A stretch of DNA of 22,208 nucleotides from contig CAVXOY010000008.1 of assembly GCA_963763495.1 (NCBI GenBank), forward strand, positions 1 through 22,208, read 5' to 3'. The notes beneath the pieces were generated by a model. That model saw only the letters and a program-made list of their open reading frames with translations. It had not been told where the DNA came from and did no database searches. Source of the DNA: DAOUEO01 sp963763495 (GTDB taxonomy: Bacteria; Chloroflexota; Dehalococcoidia; DSTF01; JALHUB01). The translations under genes and the position numbers were made by a program. Below, piece by piece: positions 10,481-18,157 of this stretch (position 1 is the first letter of the stretch; the number at the start of each line of letters is the position of its first letter).

Positions 10481-11449
10481 CTACTCTCTCGCCACCGCCA
10501 GTATGCCCGCCGATACCGCTACCCATAGCAGCACGTCGACGATCAGCGGCCAGTCCTTCAGCAGCACCTCCTCCGGGCTTCCTCCCTCGCCGCGGGCGTG
10601 CACCAGATACAGATAGCGGAACACGCCGTAGAGGACAAACGGTGTCGTCAGCATCATCGAGTGATTTGCCGGCAGCGCCGCCGCCGTGAACGTGTACAGA
10701 CCGTACGCCACCAGCGTCGACGCTGTCACTATCGTGGACATCTGGTCGAGGAGTTGCGGCGTGTACTCATCCAGAATCGGCCGGTGCTGGTTTGCATCCT
10801 CCTTCAAGAGCGTCAGTTCGGCCCGCCGCTTGCTGATCGCCAGGAACAGAGCTCCCAGCCCCGTCACCGCGTACAACCAGGGCGATATCGGCACGTCGAT
10901 CACCAACGCGCCCGCCATCGCTCTCAGCACGAACCCAGCCGCGATGATCATCAAGTCAAGCAGCACCACGTGCTTCAGGTGGTACGAGTAGGCCAGCGTC
11001 ATCACCATGTACCCCAGCACCACGAACCCCACGCGCGGCTCCAACACGAAGCTGCCGGCCAGCCCCACTACCGTCATTGCCGCTGCTGAGATGCCCGCCA
11101 CCGTGACGGAAAGCCTCCCCGACGCTATCGGCCGCAGGCGCTTCCGGGGATGCAGCAGGTCGCTCTCCCGGTCGCGGATGTCGTTCACCAGGTACTCGGC
11201 GCTGCACACCAGGCAGAATAGCGCGAATAGGGCCGTGGTCTTTCCCAGCAGCGGCAGCCATGAGTCCACGTCGCGCAGGTGCCAGGTCTCTCCCACCGAG
11301 AAGAGCAGCGCCATGTATACCAGCAGGTTCTTCGTCCACTGCTTCGGCCGCAACGAGATGAGCAGATAGCGGGCGGCGGAGAAGACGCCGGTTTGTGGAG
11401 TTGCCATGGGAGGGGTGTTGTCAGGAAGGGCGCGTTTGCTGTCTGCCAT
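10481..11449 (-). CDS. UbiA-family prenyltransferase, resembling decaprenyl-phosphate phosphoribosyltransferase
   Basis: An integral membrane prenyltransferase of the UbiA superfamily. The opening ISLRPKQWTKNLLVYMALLF near residues 31-50 is characteristic of the decaprenyl-phosphate phosphoribosyltransferase group, which joins polyprenyl phosphate and phosphoribosyl pyrophosphate; the KRRAEL motif fits the same group. The first Asp-rich motif is NDIRDRESD at residues 89-97, in the metal-binding position. About eight or nine hydrophobic helices cover the rest. The start at 11449 (MADSK) has GGAG five bases upstream; 322 residues is a usual length. No oxidase/reductase partners of the arabinose-phosphate pathway (DprE1, DprE2) are nearby, so the end product here is unknown. 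It is convergent with clpX and divergent from tlyA. Confidence 0.8.
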   Translation of the reverse strand: MADSKRALPDNTPPMATPQTGVFSAARYLLISLRPKQWTKNLLVYMALLFSVGETWHLRDVDSWLPLLGKTTALFALFCLVCSAEYLVNDIRDRESDLLHPRKRLRPIASGRLSVTVAGISAAAMTVVGLAGSFVLEPRVGFVVLGYMVMTLAYSYHLKHVVLLDLMIIAAGFVLRAMAGALVIDVPISPWLYAVTGLGALFLAISKRRAELTLLKEDANQHRPILDEYTPQLLDQMSTIVTASTLVAYGLYTFTAAALPANHSMMLTTPFVLYGVFRYLYLVHARGEGGSPEEVLLKDWPLIVDVLLWVAVSAGILAVARE

Positions 11450-11554
11450 AATCGCTCCGATGATAAAGGCTGACCCCACGCCCCGTCAATCTGTGCTCGT
11501 TCAGAAACATTCGTGACACTTGTCCTTCTTCATCGATTCCCGTAGGGTCGGGTC

Positions 11555-11588
11555 TCCGCCTGTCCGCCTGTGGCGGGTGCCCGGCCGG
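11555..11588. repeat. Tandem octamer, hairpin and palindrome in the ubiA-tlyA gap
   Basis: TCCGCCTG is repeated in tandem (11555-11562, 11563-11570). The second copy forms a perfect hairpin, CCGCC (11564-11568) with GGCGG (11572-11576) around a 3-base loop, and the palindrome CCGGCCGG follows at 11581-11588. The gap from 11450 to 11651 otherwise shows only the tlyA promoter. It may be a small dispersed intergenic repeat; a genome-wide count would decide. Confidence 0.45.
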
Positions 11589-11615
11589 CCTGCGCCGCAC
11601 AATGTGTACCTTTCC

Positions 11616-11644
11616 TTGACTTCTGCTACGCCGCTCACTATCCT
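11616..11644 (+). promoter_or_regulatory. Promoter of tlyA, positioned for a leaderless transcript
   Basis: TTGACT at 11616-11621 and TATCCT at 11639-11644 are exactly 17 bases apart. The usual start of transcription, about 7 bases after the -10, falls at about 11651, next to the GTG at 11652. The bases just before the GTG are pyrimidine-rich (CCTTTTCTCT) and contain no ribosome binding site, which agrees with a leaderless mRNA. Confidence 0.55.
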
Positions 11645-11651
11645 TTTCTCT

Positions 11652-12395
11652 GTGACGGACAAGAGTCGCCTGGATACGCTTCTCGTCCAGCGCGGCTTGG
11701 CTGAGAGCCGGGAGAAGGCGCAGGCGCTCATCCTGGCCGGTGCGGTCATGGTCGAGGGTAAGCCTGCCCCCAAACCGGGCAGCCTTGTTTCCGCCCTGGC
11801 CGCAATCGACCTTCTGGCAAGCCCCCAGTACGTCAGCCGTGGTGGTGACAAGCTGGCCGGAGCGCTTCAGGCATTTCGCCTGAATGTCGAAGGCTTGGTC
11901 GCAGTCGACGTGGGAGCCTCCACCGGCGGCTTCACCGACTGTCTGCTCCAGAACGGGGCCGCCCGCGTCTACGCCGTCGATGTTGGCTACGGGCTGCTGG
12001 ACTACCGTCTTCGCCGTGACCCGCGGGTCGACGTTCGAGAGAAAGTTAACATAAGATATATGGAGTCCCTTCCTGAAAAGGCGGACATCGCCACCATCGA
12101 TGTCTCATTCATCTCTCTGGAGAAGGTAATACCGACGGTGGCGAATCTGCTCAAAGAAGGAGGGGTGATACTCGCCCTACTGAAGCCGCAGTTCCAGGCC
12201 CGCCGCGAGGAGGTGGGCAAGAAAGGCGTCGTGCGCGACTCCCAGATTCATGCCGCGGTCATCGGTCGTCTCGTCGCCTGGGCGGCTACCCACGGCCTGC
12301 GACTGCTTGGCCTCGTCACCTCGCCCCTCCTGGGGCCCGCCGGCAACAAGGAGTTCTTCCTTCTCTGGAGGTTAGAAGGACAACACAGTGAATAG
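11652..12395 (+). CDS. tlyA: TlyA family 2'-O-methyltransferase for ribosomal RNA
   Basis: TlyA proteins methylate ribose 2'-hydroxyls of cytidines in 23S and, in some species, 16S rRNA; they were once annotated as hemolysins. An S4 RNA-binding domain covers about residues 5-60 (DTLLVQRGLAESREKAQALI). An FtsJ/RrmJ-like methyltransferase domain follows with the SAM-binding sequence VDVGASTGGFTDCLLQNGA near 85-103. The catalytic tetrad can be proposed as Lys67 (SRGGDKL), Asp in TIDVSFISL, Lys in LLKPQFQ and Glu in NKEFF. GTG 11652 gives 247 residues, a normal size; upstream in-frame starts would add unsupported sequence. There is no ribosome site, and a promoter sits immediately upstream. The 3' end overlaps nadK by 8 bases, as if the two are co-translated. 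Confidence 0.93.
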   Translation: MTDKSRLDTLLVQRGLAESREKAQALILAGAVMVEGKPAPKPGSLVSALAAIDLLASPQYVSRGGDKLAGALQAFRLNVEGLVAVDVGASTGGFTDCLLQNGAARVYAVDVGYGLLDYRLRRDPRVDVREKVNIRYMESLPEKADIATIDVSFISLEKVIPTVANLLKEGGVILALLKPQFQARREEVGKKGVVRDSQIHAAVIGRLVAWAATHGLRLLGLVTSPLLGPAGNKEFFLLWRLEGQHSE

Positions 12396-13260
12396 GATTG
12401 GCATCTTCTACCACCCCAAGATGGCGGCGGCGTGCGCTCTCGCTGAAGAGCTCCGCTCTGCCCTCTCGCCGCAGGTGAAGGAAGTCTGGGCGGGCGCTGC
12501 CTGGGACGACGACAGCGTCAAGGTGAACATACCGGGAACTGACCTGCTCATCACCGTCGGCGGCGACGGCACGGTTCTGCGGGCGGCCAGAGCAATCGTC
12601 CCCTATGACGTGGTTATCTTGGGTGTCAACCTGGGCCGGTTGGGCTTCCTCACGGAACTCCGTGGCGATGAAGCTCTGCCTCGTCTCCCCGATGTCCTGG
12701 CCGGTGGCTGGTCCGTCGAGCGGCGGGCCATGCTCCACGCTCAGGTGTTGACCGAGCGCGGTGGCCGCGTCATCCTCGGCGCCCGGCCCTACCTCCACGC
12801 CCTCAACGACGTCGTGTTGGGGCGCACCGCCCTCGGACGCACCGTCGTCGTTAGCACCTTCATCGACGGCGAGCTTGTGGCTGACTACCGCGCCGACGGC
12901 ATAATCGTCGCTACGGCTACCGGCAGCACCGCCTACTGCCAGGCTATCGGCGGGCCAATCCTCCATCCCGAGGCGCAAGAGATCGTCCTGGCTCCTCTCG
13001 CTCCCCATCTCGGCCAGACGAATTCACTGGTGCTGCCCCGCCGCTCCGTCGTCGAGCTGGCCCTCGACCCCGGGCAGCAGGCCGCCCTCAGTCTCGATGG
13101 CGAGAGCAGCCTCCAGTTGGAGCCCGGGCAGGTCGTGCGGATTACGATGAGCGATCACTTCGCCTGCTTTCTGCGCCTCCCCAGGGAGCCCGACTTCTAC
13201 GAGCGGGTCGCCGTGCGGCTTCGCTGGCGGCGGGCGCCTGACCCCGATGAGGAGTCATAG
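12388..13260 (+). CDS. nadK: NAD kinase
   Basis: This enzyme phosphorylates NAD to NADP in the cytoplasm. The conserved GGDGT motif is at residues 58-62, followed by GVNLGRLGFLTEL, the NDVVLGR segment that stands where most members have NE, and DGIIVATATGSTAY with the TGSTAY substrate loop. A C-terminal beta-rich region ends in a basic tail (RLRWRRAPDPDEES). The GTG start at 12388 has AGAAGGA at 12374-12380 with a 7-base spacer. At 290 residues the length is normal. It overlaps tlyA and precedes an acetyltransferase and a Nudix hydrolase, so several nucleotide-cofactor enzymes cluster here. Confidence 0.95.
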   Translation: MNRIGIFYHPKMAAACALAEELRSALSPQVKEVWAGAAWDDDSVKVNIPGTDLLITVGGDGTVLRAARAIVPYDVVILGVNLGRLGFLTELRGDEALPRLPDVLAGGWSVERRAMLHAQVLTERGGRVILGARPYLHALNDVVLGRTALGRTVVVSTFIDGELVADYRADGIIVATATGSTAYCQAIGGPILHPEAQEIVLAPLAPHLGQTNSLVLPRRSVVELALDPGQQAALSLDGESSLQLEPGQVVRITMSDHFACFLRLPREPDFYERVAVRLRWRRAPDPDEES

Positions 13261-13278
13261 CGTAGAATAGGTAATGTC

Positions 13279-13800
13279 ATGACGACGAAGACGAGCAAGG
13301 GGAGAACAAAGACCGGCATGCGGCAGACCTTTATCGTTGAAAAGGCAAGAATAAGCGATGTCCAGCAACTTCACGACCTGGTCAACGTCTTCGCCGCAAA
13401 AGGTGAGATGCTTCCCCGCACTATGGGCGAGGTCTACGAGAACCTGCGCGACTTCTTCGTCGTCCGTCGACAAGACGATGTCTTAGGCTGCGTCTGCCTT
13501 CACATAGTATGGGATGATCTGGCCGAGGTCCGTTCCCTGGCCGTGCGCGAGGAAAGCCAGGCGGTCGGTCTCGGTGCTGCGCTGGTGCGGGCCTGCATCG
13601 ATGAGGCCTGCAACCTTGGCCTCAAACGGGTCTTCGCCCTCACCTATCTGCCCGGCTTCTTCGAGAAGCTTGGCTTCCAGCAAGTAGATGTCATGACCCT
13701 GCCCCAGAAGGTCTGGAACGAGTGCTATCGCTGCCCCAAGTTCCCGAGCTGCAGCGAACTGGCGATGGTGCTTGATCTCGACCCGCCTGTGGGTGTTTAA
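13279..13800 (+). CDS. GNAT acetyltransferase, ArgA-like short form
   Basis: A GCN5-related N-acetyltransferase. The acetyl-CoA binding region reads VRSLAVREESQAVGLGAALV, with the Q-x-x-G-x-G/A loop near residues 95-100. The sequence around MLPRTMGEVYENLRDFFV and the C-terminal LPQKVWNECYRCPKFPSC resembles short stand-alone N-acetylglutamate synthase-like proteins, which would start arginine synthesis; I assign this only as likely. Three cysteines (149, 152, 158) near the C-terminus could bind a metal. The ATG at 13279 gives 173 residues with a basic N-terminal extension; the ATG at 13318 starts closer to the domain (MRQTFIVEKARI), and neither has a strong ribosome site. The gene begins 18 bases after nadK. 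No other arginine genes are in the window. Confidence 0.7.
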   Translation: MTTKTSKGRTKTGMRQTFIVEKARISDVQQLHDLVNVFAAKGEMLPRTMGEVYENLRDFFVVRRQDDVLGCVCLHIVWDDLAEVRSLAVREESQAVGLGAALVRACIDEACNLGLKRVFALTYLPGFFEKLGFQQVDVMTLPQKVWNECYRCPKFPSCSELAMVLDLDPPVGV

Positions 13801-13804
13801 GGAA
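13799..13804 (+). promoter_or_regulatory. Ribosome binding site that supports a TTG start for the Nudix gene
   Basis: AAGGAA overlaps the TAA stop of the preceding gene and lies six bases before TTG 13811. It is the reason for preferring this start over the TTG at 13772, which lies inside the previous gene with no such site. Confidence 0.55.
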
Positions 13805-13810
13805 CTTTTC

Positions 13811-14368
13811 TTGCCTGCTGACGACCCCGAATCGGCCCTGCCGCAAACAATCGAGAGCAAGCGCGCTTTCTCCGGCCGTCTCATCAATGTGCGCCTCGAT
13901 ACCGTCACTACGCCTGATGGCGCCACCGGTGTCCGGGAGGTGGTGGAGCACCCGGGGGCAGTCCTTCTTATCGCCCTCGACGATCAGGACAACGTCCTCC
14001 TCGTGCGCCAGTACCGCCATCCGGTCGGTAAGCGTCTCTTTGAATTGCCTGCCGGGACGCTGGACGAAGGCGAAGACCCCCGGACCTGTGCCGAGCGGGA
14101 GCTCCGCGAGGAGACGGGGTACCGGCCCCGCTCTCTCGAGGAGTTGGGTGGCTTTTTCCTTAGCCCCGGCTACTGCAACGAGTACATCCACGTCTTCCTC
14201 GCTACCGGTCTCGAGGAAAGCCCCCTCGACACCGGCGACGAAGACGATCTTGCAGCGTTGCGCCTGCCTCTAGCCGAAGCCCTGCGCATGGTCGAGCGGG
14301 GCGAGATACAGGACGCCAAGTCCCTAGCGGCCCTCCTCATGCTCTCTCGCCGGCGGGTGCTACCATGA
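13811..14368 (+). CDS. Nudix hydrolase, ADP-ribose pyrophosphatase-like
   Basis: A Nudix enzyme that likely cleaves ADP-ribose or a related nucleoside diphosphate derivative. The full Nudix box is present at about residues 82-104: Gly82, Glu88, Arg96-Glu97-Leu98, Glu100-Glu101 and Gly103. The preceding REVVEHPGAVLLIALDD and VLLVRQYRHPVGKRLFELPA are typical of the ADP-ribose pyrophosphatase subgroup, as is SPGYCNEYIHVFLATGL after the box. TTG 13811 with AAGGAA gives 185 residues; starting at 13772 would add 13 residues and overlap the acetyltransferase gene. It is 9 bases before the PlsC-like gene. Its location after NAD kinase fits recycling of NAD breakdown products, which is inference. Confidence 0.88.
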   Translation: MPADDPESALPQTIESKRAFSGRLINVRLDTVTTPDGATGVREVVEHPGAVLLIALDDQDNVLLVRQYRHPVGKRLFELPAGTLDEGEDPRTCAERELREETGYRPRSLEELGGFFLSPGYCNEYIHVFLATGLEESPLDTGDEDDLAALRLPLAEALRMVERGEIQDAKSLAALLMLSRRRVLP

Positions 14369-14377
14369 CCTCTTGCG

Positions 14378-15221
14378 ATGCCTGATCAGGACACCGATAT
14401 CCCGACTGGCAGCCACGAGGCATATCATTTTCCCCGCTGGGAACTGTTCCTCAAGTTTCCCTTCAATCTGCTGTTCGGCATCAAGCGCTCTTTCGCAGCC
14501 GACTGCTGGTTCACCCTGCGCTCTAACCCGCCCCTGCCGGAGTTCGTCGGTCTGGAGAACGTCCCCGCCGACGGCTCCTTCGTCATTGTTGGCAACCACT
14601 ACGAGCGCCCCGGCGTCGAGATGTATTTCGCCGGCATGGCGGTTGCCGCTGCCGTTGCCCAGGCGCGTCCCGCCTCGCCGGAGATGCACTGGATCATCAC
14701 CAGCGAATGGCGTGGCCGCCACTTCGGCCCCTTCCCCATCCCGGTGTGGCCAATCCGCTGGGTCTTCAGTCGTGTCGCCCGCGTCTACGGCTTTGTTACG
14801 ATGCCGCAGGGCGAAGAGGAGACGGCGGGCCGCGCCGCTGCCCTCCGCCAAGCTGCCACAATCATCAACCCCTCCGCCGGCAACAGCAGAGGACAGCGCC
14901 GGGAATGGTGAGCCGGTTGGCCTCATGCCTGAGGCAAGGGGCAAAGGGACGCTGATCGAGGCGATGCCCGGTTCAGGGCTCTTCCTGCGGATGCTCACAA
15001 AGGCAGGCGCGCCCGTTCTGCCGGTCGGTCTCTACGAAGAAGAAGAGCGTCTCGTCGTGAAGTTCGGCGAGCCCTTCCAGTTGCAGGTGAAGCCTCGGGC
15101 TGGCCGCGAAGAGGAGGATCGTCTGGTGCGGGAGCAGGCCATGGTCGCTGTGGGCAGGCTGTTGCCGGAACGGATGTGGGGCTTCTACGCCGACGCAATC
15201 GCGAAATCGTTGGAGCGCTAG
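14378..15221 (+). CDS. PlsC-like lysophospholipid acyltransferase, with an apparent +1 frameshift
   Basis: A protein of the 1-acylglycerol-3-phosphate acyltransferase superfamily, expected at the inner face of the membrane in phospholipid or lipid A-like acylation. Visible features are a hydrophobic N-terminal region (ELFLKFPFNLLFG), FVIVGNHYERPGVEMYFAG with His74 of the HX4D motif, and EARGKGTLIEAMPGSGLFLR corresponding to the later acceptor and lipid-binding blocks, then AGAPVLPVGLY. The position of the motif Asp (residue 79) is Gly, with Glu two residues later. The frame from 14378 reaches a TGA after PSAGNSRGQRREW. Dropping one G at 14891-14892 resumes the expected protein (DSAGNGEPVGLMPEARG) to the stop at 15221, about 280 residues in all. 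The gene may end the tlyA operon or run on into sdhA. Confidence 0.8.
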
Positions 15222-15240
15222 CTCTCCCACTCTCGATCTC

Positions 15241-15306
15241 AGGCCGGTGATGGCCTAAGATTGGCTTCGCGTGGCCGTCCTTCCTCGTCCCGACCGGAAG
15301 AGTCGG
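15241..15306. other. Two short hairpins in the plsC-sdhA gap
   Basis: AGGCC (15241-15245) can pair with GGCCT (15252-15256), and CCGAC (15290-15294) with GTCGG (15302-15306). Neither is followed by a T run. The 130-base gap (15222-15351) could contain the end of the upstream transcript and the start of sdhA transcription, but I see no convincing promoter hexamers. Confidence 0.3.
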
Positions 15307-15351
15307 AAACATCGAGTTCAAGTAGACGATCAGACCGCCGGGAACCGTAGA

Positions 15352-17025
15352 ATGCTCCAGCATGACGTCCTGGTTGTTGGCGCCGGCCTCGCCGGCATGA
15401 GAGCGGCCCTCGAAGCCGCGCGCGCCGGCGCAGATGTTGCTGTCCTCACCAAAGTCTACCCCTTGCGTAGCCACTCGGTCGCCGCTCAAGGTGGCATCAA
15501 CGCCGCCCTCGGTGACGATGATTCCTGGGAGACCCATGCCTTCGACACGGTAAAGGGCAGCGACTACCTCGGTGACCAGGACGCCATCGAGACGATGTGC
15601 CGTGAGGCAGCGTCCGACATCATCGAGCTTGAGCATATGGGCGCCGTCTTCAGCCGTCAGCCCGATGGACGGATCGCTCAACGCCCCTTCGGTGGTGGAG
15701 GCTTCCCCCGTACCTGCTACGTCGCCGACATCACCGGCCAGGCGCTGCTTCACTCCCTTCACGACCAAGTCCTGAAACACAACGTGCCGGTCTACGACGA
15801 ATGGTTTGTCACCTCGCTCTCGGTCGAAGACGGGGAGTGCCGCGGCGCCGTGGCGCTCAACATGCGCACGGGTGAAGTCGAGTCGCTTGCCGCCAAGGCG
15901 GTCGTTATGGCCGGCGGCGGTCTGGGGCGAATCTACACGCCGACCTCCAACTCCCTTATCTCCACCGGCGATGGGCATGCCCTCGCCTACCGTGCCGGCG
16001 CGCCGCTGATGGACATGGAGTTCGTCCAGTTCCACCCCACGACGCTCAGGGACAGCGGCGTGCTCATCACCGAAGCTGCCCGCGGTGAGGGCGGCTACCT
16101 GCTGAACTCCGAGGGTGAACGCTTCATGGCCCGCTATGCCCCGAACAAGATGGAGTTGGCCGCGCGCGACGTCGTCTCCCGCGCCGAGCAGACGGAGATC
16201 GATGAGGGACGCGGCGTCGATGGCTGCGTTCTCCTCGACCTGCGGCATCTGGGGAAACAGAAGATCAGAGAGCGGCTTCCTCAAATCCACGAGCTGGCTC
16301 TCGACCTGGCCAACGTCGATCTTCTACGCGAGCCTGTTCCCGTGCGCCCCGGAATGCACTACGCGATGGGCGGCATTAAGACTGACGTCGACGGCGCTAC
16401 GCCCGTCCCCGGCCTGTTTGCCGCCGGCGAGTGCGCCTGCGTTAGCGTCCACGGCGCCAACCGGCTTGGCGGCAACTCCCTACTCGAGACGATAGTCTTC
16501 GGCCGGCGCTCCGGCAGAGCCGCCGCTGCATACGCCAAAGCCCGTCCCTTGCCGCCCTTCTCGGAGACATCCGTCAAGAAGGATGGGAGCGCTGTCGCCG
16601 AGATCCTCGCCCGCCCGGCCAACGGGGAGCGGATGGCTGCCCTCCGGGCTGAGATGGCCTCTGCCATGAACGGAGGCGTCGGCATCTTCCGGACGAATCA
16701 GGGGATGGAGCAGGCGCTGGCCAAAGTGCGCGAGCTGAAGGAGCGCTGGAAGAAGGTGCCGTCGCTAAACAAGGGCAAGGTCTTCAACACGGAGTTGCTG
16801 GCGGTCATCGAACTCGGCTTTATGCTCGACCTGGCGGAGGTCATCGTCCTCGGTGCCCTGAAACGGGAAGAGAGCAGGGGCGCCCACGCCCGTCTCGACT
16901 TCCCCGATCGCGACGACCAGGGCTGGCTCAAACACACGCTCGCCCACTACACTCCTGACGGGCCGGAGTTGGACTACACACCAGTTGCCGTGACGCGGTG
17001 GCAGCCGGAAAAGAGGGTCTACTAG
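15352..17025 (+). CDS. sdhA: Succinate dehydrogenase/fumarate reductase flavoprotein subunit
   Basis: The catalytic flavoprotein of complex II, which interconverts succinate and fumarate in the cytoplasm. The N-terminal dinucleotide-binding fold is VLVVGAGLAGMRAALEAARA. His41 in RSHSVAAQGGINAAL stands at the covalent FAD attachment position. Substrate-site regions are seen in MEFVQFHPTTL, TEAARGEGG, PGMHYAMGGI and GANRLGGNSLLET. The C-terminal domain ends LDYTPVAVTRWQPEKRVY. ATG 15352 is chosen because the protein then begins MLQHDVLVVGAG, and it gives 557 residues; an upstream GTG at 15271 would add 27 residues of no clear family character. The stop is directly abutted by sdhB. With sdhB, sdhC and sdhD it encodes a full membrane-bound enzyme. 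Confidence 0.95.
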   Translation: MLQHDVLVVGAGLAGMRAALEAARAGADVAVLTKVYPLRSHSVAAQGGINAALGDDDSWETHAFDTVKGSDYLGDQDAIETMCREAASDIIELEHMGAVFSRQPDGRIAQRPFGGGGFPRTCYVADITGQALLHSLHDQVLKHNVPVYDEWFVTSLSVEDGECRGAVALNMRTGEVESLAAKAVVMAGGGLGRIYTPTSNSLISTGDGHALAYRAGAPLMDMEFVQFHPTTLRDSGVLITEAARGEGGYLLNSEGERFMARYAPNKMELAARDVVSRAEQTEIDEGRGVDGCVLLDLRHLGKQKIRERLPQIHELALDLANVDLLREPVPVRPGMHYAMGGIKTDVDGATPVPGLFAAGECACVSVHGANRLGGNSLLETIVFGRRSGRAAAAYAKARPLPPFSETSVKKDGSAVAEILARPANGERMAALRAEMASAMNGGVGIFRTNQGMEQALAKVRELKERWKKVPSLNKGKVFNTELLAVIELGFMLDLAEVIVLGALKREESRGAHARLDFPDRDDQGWLKHTLAHYTPDGPELDYTPVAVTRWQPEKRVY

Positions 17026-17751
17026 TTGCAGGCGAAGCTGAGAGTACGCCGTTTCGACCCCACGGGCGACGGACAGCCCGTCTACCAGACGTACGTCCTG
17101 GACGTGCCGGCTTCCGCTACCATCCTGGACTCTCTCCTGTTCGTCCGTGAGCAGATAGACGGCTCGCTTGCCTTCCGCTGCGCTTGTCGCAGCGCCATCT
17201 GCGGCTCCTGCGCCATGCGAGTGAACGGCGTCTCCCGTCTGGCCTGCAAGACCAAAGTGATCGATGTGGCGCCCCACGGCGAGGAGATCACTCTGGAGCC
17301 GCTGGCCAACCTCCCCGTCATCAAAGACCTGGTAGCGGAGATGGGACCCTTCTACGAAAAGATGCGCCAGATAGCTCCCTGGCTTGTCGCGGCTCCAGAG
17401 GAAAAGGCGCCTGAGCGTGAGCATCTTGTGGATGCGGCCCGTTCCCTCCGCCTGACCCAGTTCGTTGCCTGCATCCAGTGCGCTGTCTGCTACTCAGCCT
17501 GTCCGATAGTCGCCATCGATGACCGCTACCTGGGCCCGGCTGCCCTGACAAAGGCTTTCCGCTACTGCGACGATCCGCGGGATTGCGGCAAGGGACAGCG
17601 GCTGGCGAGGATAGCGAGTGAAGAAGGACTCTGGCGCTGTCACACCGTCTTCAGTTGCGCTGAGCAGTGCCCGAAGGGGGTAAACCCCACAGAGGCGATC
17701 CAGCAGCTCAAGAAGATGGCGTTGCTGCGACGGTTGGGGCTCGTCCGCTAG
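17026..17751 (+). CDS. sdhB: Succinate dehydrogenase/fumarate reductase iron-sulfur subunit
   Basis: The iron-sulfur subunit that moves electrons from the flavin to quinone. The N-terminal ferredoxin domain binds a 2Fe-2S cluster through CRSAICGSC and a following Cys in RLACKT. The C-terminal domain has CIQCAVCYSACP for the 4Fe-4S cluster and CHTVFSCAEQCPKGVNP for the 3Fe-4S and shared ligands. The start is a TTG directly after the sdhA stop codon; GAGGG at 17013-17017 lies 8 bases before it, so the start is well supported. The product is 241 residues, normal for SdhB. Spacing of zero to sdhA and 22 to sdhC indicates one operon. Confidence 0.95.
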   Translation: MQAKLRVRRFDPTGDGQPVYQTYVLDVPASATILDSLLFVREQIDGSLAFRCACRSAICGSCAMRVNGVSRLACKTKVIDVAPHGEEITLEPLANLPVIKDLVAEMGPFYEKMRQIAPWLVAAPEEKAPEREHLVDAARSLRLTQFVACIQCAVCYSACPIVAIDDRYLGPAALTKAFRYCDDPRDCGKGQRLARIASEEGLWRCHTVFSCAEQCPKGVNPTEAIQQLKKMALLRRLGLVR

Positions 17752-17773
17752 GAGAGACCGCGAGGAGCAAACG

Positions 17774-18148
17774 ATGTACAAACCCTGGGATGCCCAGTTT
17801 CAAGCGCGGGCGATGCGCACCGGCACCGCCGCCTGGCTTCTCCAGCGGCTCTCCGGCCTCTTCCTTACCCTCTATCTCATCGTCCACATCTTCGTCATCG
17901 GGACAGCGGTGCAGGGAGAGGAGACGTTCGACGATCTGCTCTCCACCTTTGAGAATACGCCGTTCCTCATTCTCGATGCCGGCCTCGTTGGAGTCGTAGC
18001 GTTCCATGCCCTCAATGGCGTGCGGCTGGTATTGCTCGACTTCGCCATCGGGCTACGCCTTCAAAAGCTGTTGTTCTGGCTATCGTTCTTGGGAGCAGTG
18101 GCGGTCTTCATCGGTTCTGTGGTTGCCGTTCGCAACCTAATCGCCTAG
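17774..18148 (+). CDS. sdhC: Succinate dehydrogenase membrane anchor, cytochrome b-type subunit C
   Basis: A small anchor with three hydrophobic helices that holds SdhAB to the membrane and helps form the quinone site. The first helix contains WLLQRLSGLFLTLYLIVHIF, where Arg25 and Ser27 fit the quinone-site pattern and His38 is a candidate heme ligand. The second carries His78 in FHALNGVRLVLLDF. ATG 17774 has GAGGAG at 17762-17767. The protein is 124 residues. It shares the same two motifs with the next gene, so the two are paralogous. Assignment as C rather than D is by gene order. Confidence 0.88.
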   Translation: MYKPWDAQFQARAMRTGTAAWLLQRLSGLFLTLYLIVHIFVIGTAVQGEETFDDLLSTFENTPFLILDAGLVGVVAFHALNGVRLVLLDFAIGLRLQKLLFWLSFLGAVAVFIGSVVAVRNLIA

Positions 18149-18157
18149 CGGGAGACG

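Noticed and set aside
11501..11851. A minus-strand frame across the tlyA start
   Set aside because: It is low-complexity Arg/Ser-rich sequence and overlaps the tlyA promoter and S4 domain in antisense.
15271..15351. An N-terminal extension of SdhA starting at GTG 15271
   Set aside because: The residues do not resemble SdhA, and the FAD-binding fold begins normally a few residues after ATG 15352.
14995..16290. A 431-residue frame antisense to sdhA
   Set aside because: It overlaps a clear SdhA gene across its conserved motifs and has no family features of its own.
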